DNA of 5,854 bases, taken from Candidatus Hodarchaeota archaeon. Its GTDB lineage: Archaea; Asgardarchaeota; Heimdallarchaeia; Hodarchaeales; YT1-057. A program made the translations under genes and the position numbers. The stretch covers positions 1 through 5,854 of the forward strand of contig JAEOTI010000142.1 of assembly GCA_016839955.1 (NCBI GenBank), given 5' to 3'. This document shows positions 1-5,854 of this stretch, piece after piece (positions within the stretch are counted from its first letter, which is position 1; each line of letters opens with the position of its first letter). The notes beneath the pieces were generated by a model. That model was not told the origin of the DNA and ran no database searches. It saw nothing but the letters and a program-made list of their open reading frames with translations.

Positions 1-287
1 ATTCAGAAGGATATATTACCACGCTTGTTAATAAAGCTGATACAGATATTGATGGATTAGAAGATGGTTTTGAAATAAATATTACAAAAACTAACCCTCG
101 CGACAGAGACACTGATAATGACGGTTTTACCGATGGAGAAGAATATAATAAAGGATTTGATCCTTTAAATATTGAAGAGCATCCTATAGAAACGAATAAT
201 GGAGATCGAGAGAAGAATTCCATTGGTTTTGATTTTATTATTTGTTTCTCTCTTTTTGCTATTTTCTATATACGAAGAAAAAAATAG
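1..287 (+). CDS. C-terminal end of a TSP3-repeat, membrane-anchored surface protein (5' partial)
   Basis: The frame is open from base 3 to a TAG at 285-287, giving 94 residues; the start lies upstream of the window. The visible part begins with a serine-glutamate-glycine-tyrosine linker, then two acidic calcium-binding repeats of the thrombospondin type 3 kind (DTDIDGLEDG, DRDTDNDGFTDG) about 23 residues apart. A polar spacer follows, then a hydrophobic helix of about 17 residues and the basic tail RRKK. That fits a protein held outside the cell by a C-terminal anchor. The next gene ends almost identically: by eye 43 of 61 aligned residues match over the repeat region, while the anchor helices are diverged. 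The two are therefore tandem paralogues, and this one probably also carries an M28-like domain upstream, although that part is not visible. The spacing to the next gene (about 10 or 40 bases, depending on its start) suggests co-transcription. Confidence 0.85.
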   Translation, partial: SEGYITTLVNKADTDIDGLEDGFEINITKTNPRDRDTDNDGFTDGEEYNKGFDPLNIEEHPIETNNGDREKNSIGFDFIICFSLFAIFYIRRKK

Positions 288-312
288 GGTTTGAAAAGTG
301 GAATTAGTGAGT

Positions 313-320
313 AAAAGGAG
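313..320 (+). promoter_or_regulatory. Shine-Dalgarno site favouring a TTG start at 328
   Basis: AAAAGGAG lies 7 bases before a TTG at 328-330. This is a canonical match to the archaeal and bacterial anti-Shine-Dalgarno sequence at a standard distance. The competing GTG at 298 has only a weak AGGG (286-289) overlapping the stop codon of the preceding gene. The choice changes the protein by ten basic, polar N-terminal residues and leaves the hydrophobic signal segment intact. Confidence 0.55.
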
Positions 321-327
321 ACAACCT

Positions 328-1959
328 TTGAAAAGATATTTTATTCTAATCTTGTTAATGATTACTTGTATAGCCATAAATTGGAATTATCATGAAGAAA
401 ATGAGGGATTGGAAGAAAATAAAAGTAAAATTGCATTTTCTATTAACAAAACCAGTTCTCCACCTTTAAATTTTCATCCCATTTGGAAAAACACATTTCG
501 ATGTCTCCAAAATGAATATTACTCAATTGAGGAAAACACCCGACTCATTTCAACAGAATTTGCAGGTAGATGCTATATATCACTCAAAAATAAATGGGCA
601 GCAGATTGGTTTGGTGATACGTTGGAAAACGTCACAGACAATAAAATTAACGCGGACACAGATTTTGGGGATCATCGGAATATTGTTGGCTTTTTAAGAG
701 GCTCTGATACTCAAAGTAATAATTCTATCGTATTTTGTTCCACTATAGATGTTTACCAACTTTCACCTGGTGCAAATGACAATGCTGTTGGCATGTCAAT
801 CCTATTACAACTTGCTCAATACTTTTCTGAAAATCCAATCCCAGCTCATACATATTATATTGCATTTAATCATCAATATGAAGATTTCATGCCAAACCTT
901 GGTCGAAAAGAAATAGCTGCATATCTTAAAAATTTAGATTATAACATTTCCATTATATATGATATTGGTCCTGTCCTTTTTGGTCCTGAAAAAATCTACG
1001 GGAACACCATTGTGATTTCTGCTGATGTTTCTAAAGGAAGTACATCGTTTTCAGCTCAATATGCTCACAAAGCTAGTAAAGCTGCAGTGGACTCATCATA
1101 CGAATACGGCCTTAATGCATTATATTCTGTAAATCAAACAAGAGAAGGGCTATTCAGTGGTTTACCTTTTGTATCAGTCTCTCAATCAAATTCTGATGGT
1201 ATTTCTGGCACTAATCAAGATTTATGGAATTCTGAAGGTTATTCCTATATTAGAGCAGCAGAGGTTTCTGCATCAATTGCTGCCTCCACAGTCTATATAG
1301 CTTACGCTAGATCGACTGGAGACCTTGATAAAGACGGATTAAAAGATTATGAAGAAATAGCATTAGGCACATATCCAGATTTAGCAGACACAGATGCTGA
1401 TGGTCTTACAGATTATGATGAATTGAAAATTTATGGCACAAATCCCATTATGTCCGATTCTGATGGAGATCACCTAAATGATTATGTTGAATTATTTTAT
1501 TGGGGTTCTGATCCTTTAAATAACGATACTGATACTGATGGGCTATCCGATTATGATGAAGTTGTAATATATGGCACCTCTCCAAACCAGATAGATTCTG
1601 ATGGGGATGATTTGACTGATTTCCTTGAAGCTCATGGAATATTTGTTGGTTTATCATTTCCAGGTGCAGATAGCGAAGGGTATCTCGTAACTCTTCCTAA
1701 TAAGGATGATACGGACATCGATGGACTTTTAGATGGATATGAGATATATGTTTCGAGAACAAATCCACGTGATAGAGATACAGATAACGATGGATTTATT
1801 GATGGCGAAGAAGTAAGTACAGGATATGATCCACTTGATATTGACGACCATCCACCAAAAAGAGGGATTCATAAGAATGAAGAAGGTCATTTCAGTTTTT
1901 ATACATTTTTAGGTATTGTACTTCTATTATCAATTATCCGATGTAGTAAAAGAAGATAG
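328..1959 (+). CDS. M28-peptidase-like (probably inactive) surface protein with seven TSP3-like repeats and C-terminal membrane anchor
   Basis: Residues are numbered from the TTG at 328 (543 aa); a GTG at 298 would give 553 aa. Residues 1-19 form a short basic end and a hydrophobic core, a signal peptide or signal anchor. Residues about 55-325 resemble the zinc aminopeptidase family M28: RNIVGFLRGSD (117-127), a strand ending STID (138-141), then PGANDNAVG (147-155), the hallmark segment with the bridging Asp151. YED (184-186) may supply the catalytic Glu and a zinc ligand, and YDIG (211-214) supplies the next Asp. The usual HxD is TID here, and the late His of the HTxxD-type motif appears as GTNQD (294-298). 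Both histidine ligands are therefore missing, so catalysis is doubtful; binding or a structural role is inferred. Seven calcium-type repeats (DxDxDGLxD) begin at 332, 354, 377, 400, 423, 461 and 484, mostly 23 residues apart, with a 15-residue insertion before the sixth. A helix (522-537) and a KRR tail anchor the protein. Several N-x-S/T sequons suggest glycosylation outside the cell. It is a tandem paralogue of the upstream partial gene. Confidence 0.88.
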   Translation: MKRYFILILLMITCIAINWNYHEENEGLEENKSKIAFSINKTSSPPLNFHPIWKNTFRCLQNEYYSIEENTRLISTEFAGRCYISLKNKWAADWFGDTLENVTDNKINADTDFGDHRNIVGFLRGSDTQSNNSIVFCSTIDVYQLSPGANDNAVGMSILLQLAQYFSENPIPAHTYYIAFNHQYEDFMPNLGRKEIAAYLKNLDYNISIIYDIGPVLFGPEKIYGNTIVISADVSKGSTSFSAQYAHKASKAAVDSSYEYGLNALYSVNQTREGLFSGLPFVSVSQSNSDGISGTNQDLWNSEGYSYIRAAEVSASIAASTVYIAYARSTGDLDKDGLKDYEEIALGTYPDLADTDADGLTDYDELKIYGTNPIMSDSDGDHLNDYVELFYWGSDPLNNDTDTDGLSDYDEVVIYGTSPNQIDSDGDDLTDFLEAHGIFVGLSFPGADSEGYLVTLPNKDDTDIDGLLDGYEIYVSRTNPRDRDTDNDGFIDGEEVSTGYDPLDIDDHPPKRGIHKNEEGHFSFYTFLGIVLLLSIIRCSKRR

Positions 1960-2006
1960 ATAATTCATTATATGATTGATTTTATTAAAATAGTTTAAAC
2001 TCGTTT

Positions 2007-2035
2007 GGACGACCTCAGTAACTATGTTTTCGTCC
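2007..2035 (+). other. Weak inverted repeat downstream of the TSP3-repeat gene
   Basis: GGACGA (2007-2012) can pair with TCGTCC (2030-2035) across a 17-base loop, 47 bases after the stop codon. The position would suit a transcript end, but the stem is only six pairs and is not directly followed by a clean T-run. A terminator role is speculative. Confidence 0.2.
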
Positions 2036-2210
2036 TTCAATTACGTTTTATCCTAATCATCAACAAAATTTGTATAAGAAACCAATGAAGAAGACTAAAT
2101 ACTTATTTAATTGTCACTCTCAATGATTATTCGAAATTTTCTAGTTTAAAAACATAAAAAGACCTTTTTGTGGATTCATTCCCTTAGAATGTTATTTTTA
2201 ACTATGTTTT
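2019..2210 (+). repeat. 12-base direct repeat TAACTATGTTTT, two copies
   Basis: Identical copies lie at 2019-2030 and 2199-2210, 180 bases apart and both inside the intergenic region. The second copy lies 45 bases before the ATG of the binding-protein gene, a plausible place for an operator or upstream promoter element. The low sequence complexity means chance is a real alternative. Confidence 0.35.
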
Positions 2211-2234
2211 TTGAAACCTTTTGTTAGTTAAAAG

Positions 2235-2242
2235 AAAGGTGG
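2235..2242 (+). promoter_or_regulatory. Shine-Dalgarno-like site of the binding-protein gene
   Basis: AAAGGTGG matches the AGGTG part of the anti-Shine-Dalgarno complement. It lies 13 bases before the ATG at 2256, which is rather far, and only 1 base before an in-frame TTG at 2244, which is too close. I prefer the ATG. The difference is four residues ahead of the signal peptide. Confidence 0.45.
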
Positions 2243-2255
2243 ATTGAATTTATCT

Positions 2256-4250
2256 ATGCATTTAAAAAACGTTAAAGCTTTTCTTGCCGTATTTTTTAGC
2301 ATTCTTTTCTTTATTTCATCTTTTTGGCTAATAACTTCAACCAGTTCTGCTCAGGAAGATGAAACTACTTATTTTTCAATCTCGTTGCTAGTTTCAAGCA
2401 ATAATGCAGATCTTTTGAAAGCTGCACAAATTATTCAGGGAGAATTTTGGAAGATAGGTATTGATACTTCACTTGATATTCGTCCAGAAGCTAATGTGAT
2501 GGACCGGACTTTCAAAACTCCAGGACATTTAACTTTTGATGAGGGTGGATTTGATGTTGTTTTTTATGGCTGGTATGATGGATTATCCGCCCCTTCAACT
2601 TTAATTCAGTTTTTTAGTAGCGATGAAATTGGGAAGGGTTTTGGAAATTTCTTCCCCTCATCTGATAGTTTATTGGATAGACGTTTAGAATTTCTAGGAA
2701 CCACAGCTGATTATGAATCCCGAGTCCAATTAGTTGAATTAATTCTTGACCAGGTCGTTTGGGATATTCATCCAATGACAAGTATCTATCAGGAAGAAGA
2801 GTATTTTGCCTTAGACTCCGAAATAAGCGGTTTTGATCCAGTTTTTATGAGAACAGAAAAGATCGAATTCACTGATGATCAAACTACTTTAGCAATTAGT
2901 GGGGTCTCAGCTCCTCAATATTATAATCCATATCTTTCAACTAGTTATTATGATAATTTGATTTCTCAACAAATTTTTGATGGATTACTTGGTGGGGATG
3001 AAGATTATAACTATCATCCACTTATTGCTGCAGATATTCCAGAAGCCATTAGTGGTTGGAATCAAGTAATCCAAAGAAATGTTGATATTGGCGAAGGTTT
3101 ACTTTGGGAAATAAAAATCCGTCCTGATGTTTATTGGCATGATGGATATGGCTATACTAATGAAACTATTGGTGTCGACGATATTATTTTTTCCTACAAA
3201 GCAGCAATGAATAGTCAAGTTCGGCCCTCATTCCTAAGCATATTACAAAAAGTCTTTGGAACGAATCCAATATTAGCATTTGAAGAAGAAGATAATGAAA
3301 CAGTGTTATTTCATCTTGATGAAAGTGTGCGTGAACTATCGAGCTTTACACGGAGAAAAATGGAGGATCTTGGTTTAAGAGACTTTTACAGTGATCGTTT
3401 CCTAGACTTACCATCAGTATTTTCACTTCCTATTCTTCCAAGACATATTTTAGACCCTTTCTATGACAGTACGGGTGAAGGGGAAGGTCTTGGAGGTTCT
3501 GGTCTTACCGCAGACGGAGCTCCCATCCCTGGATATAACGAATGGCGTTCTTCATCGGATTTTAGTTCTGGTAGTCGATCTGGTATTTATACTGGTCGAG
3601 CAGTAATAGGAACTGGTCCATATCAGCTAGATTCCATCAACACTACTGGAAGAATTATTGAAGCAAGTAAGTTTCCCCTTTACTATAAAACAATTGATGA
3701 TAATGAATATATCAACAAACCAGAAACTTTTCAATTAGTATATGGTTATAATAAATACGATACAGAGTATTTACTCGTGAACGGAGATATAGACATTATT
3801 GATATTAACTTTGACATTTTAGAAGATGTTGTATACTTACAAAGTGAGCCTAGCGTTAAGATTCAGAAGAAACGTGGTTGGCAAATGTACGGATTAGGCT
3901 ACAACACTTTTAATCCTTACATAGCAGATCCGAATGTGCGTTTAGCGATTTCTCATATGATTCCCCGACAAGAGATCACAGATTATGTACTAGGAGGACT
4001 TGCTCACCCTTCATTCGCCCCTCTACCTGAACAATCACCATATTGGTCCGAGAATATCCCTCGAGTATCATATAATCTTACTGGAGCTTGGGATTTTATG
4101 GAAAAAGCAGGTTACGACATGAGTGACCTTAGAGCGCGTGTGGAAGGAAAAGATGGTACTTCTGGTAGCATACTGCCTATAAGTGTTGTATTTTTGGCTA
4201 TTTTTGCTAGTGTGATAGTGAAACAAAGTAAAAAATCCAAATCTGTGTAA
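2256..4250 (+). CDS. Family 5 (peptide/dipeptide-type) ABC solute-binding protein with circularly permuted domain order, C-terminally anchored
   Basis: Residues are numbered from the ATG at 2256 (664 aa). A signal peptide (about 7-32) is followed at 39-196 by the segment that normally ends DppA/OppA-type proteins: KAAQIIQGEFWKIGID, then FDVVFYGWYDG, a DSLLDRR helix, and IHPMTSIYQ leading to ISGFDPV. Only afterwards, from about 206, comes the usual beginning of the fold: LAISG with NPYL, IFDGLLGGDEDYNYHPLIA, IKIRPDVYWHDG (286-297), VDDIIFSYKA (307-316), GTGPYQL (452-458), NGDIDIID (509-516), DPNVRLAISHMI (558-569), and the AWDFMEKAGY helix (611-620), which in ordinary members leads into the C-terminal lobe. 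Here the chain instead ends in a short linker, a hydrophobic helix (about 639-655) and a basic tail. All parts of one fold seem present once, in rotated order. A Gly/Ser-rich insertion occupies about 402-442. The ligand is probably a peptide or another small solute; the specificity is unknown. The next gene, a FtsX-type permease, is not the usual partner of this family. Confidence 0.9.
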   Translation: MHLKNVKAFLAVFFSILFFISSFWLITSTSSAQEDETTYFSISLLVSSNNADLLKAAQIIQGEFWKIGIDTSLDIRPEANVMDRTFKTPGHLTFDEGGFDVVFYGWYDGLSAPSTLIQFFSSDEIGKGFGNFFPSSDSLLDRRLEFLGTTADYESRVQLVELILDQVVWDIHPMTSIYQEEEYFALDSEISGFDPVFMRTEKIEFTDDQTTLAISGVSAPQYYNPYLSTSYYDNLISQQIFDGLLGGDEDYNYHPLIAADIPEAISGWNQVIQRNVDIGEGLLWEIKIRPDVYWHDGYGYTNETIGVDDIIFSYKAAMNSQVRPSFLSILQKVFGTNPILAFEEEDNETVLFHLDESVRELSSFTRRKMEDLGLRDFYSDRFLDLPSVFSLPILPRHILDPFYDSTGEGEGLGGSGLTADGAPIPGYNEWRSSSDFSSGSRSGIYTGRAVIGTGPYQLDSINTTGRIIEASKFPLYYKTIDDNEYINKPETFQLVYGYNKYDTEYLLVNGDIDIIDINFDILEDVVYLQSEPSVKIQKKRGWQMYGLGYNTFNPYIADPNVRLAISHMIPRQEITDYVLGGLAHPSFAPLPEQSPYWSENIPRVSYNLTGAWDFMEKAGYDMSDLRARVEGKDGTSGSILPISVVFLAIFASVIVKQSKKSKSV

Positions 4251-4263
4251 TTGAATATTTTAC

Positions 4264-4269
4264 AAAGGA
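4264..4269 (+). promoter_or_regulatory. Shine-Dalgarno site of the propeller-permease gene
   Basis: AAAGGA ends 11 bases before the ATG at 4281. An in-frame TAA at 4275-4277 blocks any earlier start except a CTG at 4278, so the ATG is the natural choice. The site lies in the 30-base gap after the binding-protein gene, which supports translation from a shared transcript. Confidence 0.5.
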
Positions 4270-4280
4270 TTCCTTAACTG

Positions 4281-5854
4281 ATGTTAAATCATCGTTCAAT
4301 CCTCTTTGTATTTTTGGGATTTTGTTGTTTATTTTGTGTAACACACTCCGAACCAGGCTATGCTCTTGAATTCGATATTCAAGGTAGAAACCATTTCAGG
4401 TACCTTGGAGTAGTAAGTCAGGTTGAAGGGATAGCTTGGGGATTAGAAACTATAGATTTTGATCAGGATCAACGGCCTGACCTTGCAATAGGTCTACAGA
4501 ATGGTACTGTATCTATTTTAATGTACAAAGGGTTAGGGGTTTATACAAAAACCCAAAGCATTCATGGCTTAGGATTAGAAGCTTTTGGTCTTACATCGGG
4601 AGATTTGACTAACAATGGGTATCCAGACCTTCTTGTAGGGAATAAAGCGGGAGAAATCATACTCTTAAAGAACACATATGGGAATGGTACATTTATTTTA
4701 CACGATGAGATCATCGCAGATGTTGGAGCTGAAGCATTCGGTTTAGTAATAGGTGACTTTCTCAGAAGAGGAACCCTTGATTTTATTGTTGGTAATTCCG
4801 CTGGTCGTATTTTTTATTATCAAAACAAAGGAAATTTAACCTTTGAACGTGAAAGTTTAGGAGCTCCGATTGATGTAGGACATAATGCTTGGGGATTAGA
4901 TGTCGCTGATTTTGATTTGGATGGTTGGTTAGATTTAGTTATTGGTGACACTGATGGTGAAGTTGAAATATTTTTTAATCATAAAAATGAATCTAGTGCC
5001 CTAGAATTTTCAACGGAAGCTTACCAACCAATTGGAATACGGAATCCAGTGAGAATTGGAATTAAAGCTCCTAGAGATCGAACAATTGGCGTGAATGCTT
5101 ATGGTATTGCTGTTGGAGATTTTGATAAAGACAATTTCCCAGATGTTCTAGTTGGAGACGGTATTGGAAATGTTGCGATTTTTTATATGGATGAAACTGG
5201 AAAATTACAATGGGCAGGGTACATTACTCATGCAGAGTTTCCATATGGGCTGGCAGTTGGAGATCTCGACTTAGATGGTGATGAAGACGTTCTAATTGGA
5301 GCGGGGGCGTCTGAATACGGACAACACGGTTCTGTAAAACTGTATCTGAATATTCCAATACAAACTTCTGTTGATGATGGTAGTTCATTATTGAATATTG
5401 AGTCTAGAGATTTAACTGCGTTTTTTATTGTTATAGGAGTAGTAATAAGTGTAATTATTGGTAGTGGCTTTGTAATTACTCTCTATTGGTATGCAGCAAA
5501 ACTGAATACAACTGCTTCCTTATTATTAAAAGAAATTAATCGAGCTTTATGGATGGCCGTGAATTATTCTTTTCAGAATATCTGGAGAAATAAAAGAAGG
5601 ACAATTACTTTAGCTATCGGTTTTCTTATTGGTGGTGCATTGGTTTCTACAGCGTTTATCTATATTGATACTGCGCCCCGCTTAGGAATTCGGACCGCAT
5701 TACAAGACCTTTCTTACGAAATACAGGTTGAACCTGGTTTTCCTTGGAATGACCATACAATTTTACAAAATATTACAAACTGGGTACAGGATTCTAAATT
5801 AATTGCAGATATGCAAATTGTTTATCGAACATTTTCTCTTTTTGGTTCAAATAG
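4281..5854 (+). CDS. FG-GAP/VCBS beta-propeller fused to a FtsX/MacB-type ABC permease (3' partial)
   Basis: The frame stays open from the ATG at 4281 to the window end, giving 524 residues with no stop. A signal peptide (about 6-22) precedes six FG-GAP/VCBS-type repeats, whose acidic loops begin at residues 59, 108, 159, 210, 280 and 328. Each has an aromatic-Gly-Leu/Ile lead (WGL, FGL, FGL, WGL, YGI, YGL) and ends in a DLxxG-like strand. Loops 1, 4, 5 and 6 keep most calcium ligands (for example DFDLDGWLD); loops 2 and 3 are degenerate (DLTNNGYPD, DFLRRGTLD). A membrane helix (about 379-404) leads to a cytoplasmic stretch with SFQNIWRNKRRT (430-441), typical of the segment before the first helix of FtsX/MacB permeases. 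A second helix follows (about 442-461), then the start of what should be the extracytoplasmic MacB-like domain. The remaining permease helices lie beyond the window. The propeller would sit outside the cell. FtsX-type permeases usually act in mechanotransmission, lipoprotein release or efflux with an ATPase; this one's substrate is unknown. Confidence 0.88.
   Translation, partial: MLNHRSILFVFLGFCCLFCVTHSEPGYALEFDIQGRNHFRYLGVVSQVEGIAWGLETIDFDQDQRPDLAIGLQNGTVSILMYKGLGVYTKTQSIHGLGLEAFGLTSGDLTNNGYPDLLVGNKAGEIILLKNTYGNGTFILHDEIIADVGAEAFGLVIGDFLRRGTLDFIVGNSAGRIFYYQNKGNLTFERESLGAPIDVGHNAWGLDVADFDLDGWLDLVIGDTDGEVEIFFNHKNESSALEFSTEAYQPIGIRNPVRIGIKAPRDRTIGVNAYGIAVGDFDKDNFPDVLVGDGIGNVAIFYMDETGKLQWAGYITHAEFPYGLAVGDLDLDGDEDVLIGAGASEYGQHGSVKLYLNIPIQTSVDDGSSLLNIESRDLTAFFIVIGVVISVIIGSGFVITLYWYAAKLNTTASLLLKEINRALWMAVNYSFQNIWRNKRRTITLAIGFLIGGALVSTAFIYIDTAPRLGIRTALQDLSYEIQVEPGFPWNDHTILQNITNWVQDSKLIADMQIVYRTFSLFGSN

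Larger units (their letters stand above)
1960..2255. other. Intergenic region, no gene found
   Basis: This AT-rich stretch of 296 bases separates the TSP3-repeat pair from the binding-protein gene. I see no coding frame of credible length or composition on either strand, and no tRNA or other RNA gene. It probably holds the end of one transcript and the promoter of the next. A-rich/T-rich tracts such as TTTAAAAA (2145-2152) could serve as an archaeal TATA element, but several similar tracts exist and none stands out. A weak inverted repeat and a 12-base direct repeat are listed separately. Confidence 0.6.

Noticed and set aside
165..377. Reverse-strand open frame of 70 codons
   Set aside because: It overlaps the tail of the upstream TSP3 gene and the start of the next one, has a low-complexity lysine/asparagine/isoleucine-rich translation, and shows no recognisable motif. 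It is a shadow of the AT-rich + strand genes.
512..697. Second + strand frame of 61 codons inside the M28-like gene
   Set aside because: It lies wholly inside a well-supported gene in another frame and has no domain or plausible ribosome site.
1448..1657. Reverse-strand open frame of 69 codons
   Set aside because: It is the complement of the Asp/Gly-rich repeat region, which mechanically yields a His/Gln/Asn-rich translation. It is not a gene.
2156..2170. A-run/T-run (AAAAAGACCTTTTT) as an intrinsic terminator
   Set aside because: The stem would be only A-T pairs around a tiny loop with no T-tract after it, and it lies nearly 200 bases after the stop codon, on the promoter side of the next gene.
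4248..4281. Binding-protein and propeller-permease genes as one protein split by a nonsense mutation
   Set aside because: They share a frame, but two in-frame stops (4248 and 4275) separate them. The first gene ends in its own membrane anchor and basic tail, and the second has its own ribosome site and signal peptide.
1..5854. CRISPR array, tRNA, rRNA or insertion sequence
   Set aside because: No spaced repeats, cloverleaf sequence, transposase motif or terminal inverted repeats were seen on either strand.

Overview
The window is AT-rich and every supported gene lies on the + strand. It encodes a run of secreted or surface-exposed, membrane-anchored proteins. Archaeal origin is the best reading. 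Several proteins pair an N-terminal signal sequence with a single C-terminal membrane helix and a short basic tail, a common archaeal way of holding binding proteins and surface enzymes at the membrane. There are many N-x-S/T sequons, GTG/TTG starts are plausible, and purine-rich Shine-Dalgarno sites are present. The style (AT-rich, FtsX-type permeases, peptide-binding proteins with C-terminal anchors) recalls Asgard-type or other uncultivated archaea. That is an impression: no marker gene is present to settle it.

Layout. Bases 1-287 are the tail of a gene ending in thrombospondin type 3 (TSP3)-like calcium-binding repeats and a membrane anchor. Bases 328-1959 hold a complete paralogue: signal sequence, an M28-peptidase-like domain that seems to have lost both zinc-binding histidines, seven TSP3-like repeats and a C-terminal membrane helix. 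A roughly 296-base intergenic region follows (1960-2255), with no gene, a short direct repeat and a weak inverted repeat. Bases 2256-4250 encode a family 5 (DppA/OppA-like) solute-binding protein whose parts appear in swapped order: the segment that normally ends the fold comes straight after the signal peptide. It looks like a natural circular permutant, tethered by a C-terminal helix. Thirty bases later, 4281 to the window end, an open-ended gene encodes a signal peptide, a six-repeat FG-GAP/VCBS beta-propeller, a membrane helix and the beginning of a FtsX/MacB-type ABC permease.

How they may work together. The last two genes are close enough to be co-transcribed and may form part of an envelope transport or mechanotransmission system with an extracellular sensing propeller. 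Any ATPase would lie downstream of the window. The first two genes form a separate tandem pair of calcium-repeat surface proteins. The links between these proteins are inferred from proximity only. The two points most worth following up are the permuted binding protein and the propeller-permease fusion; the probable pseudo-peptidase comes next.
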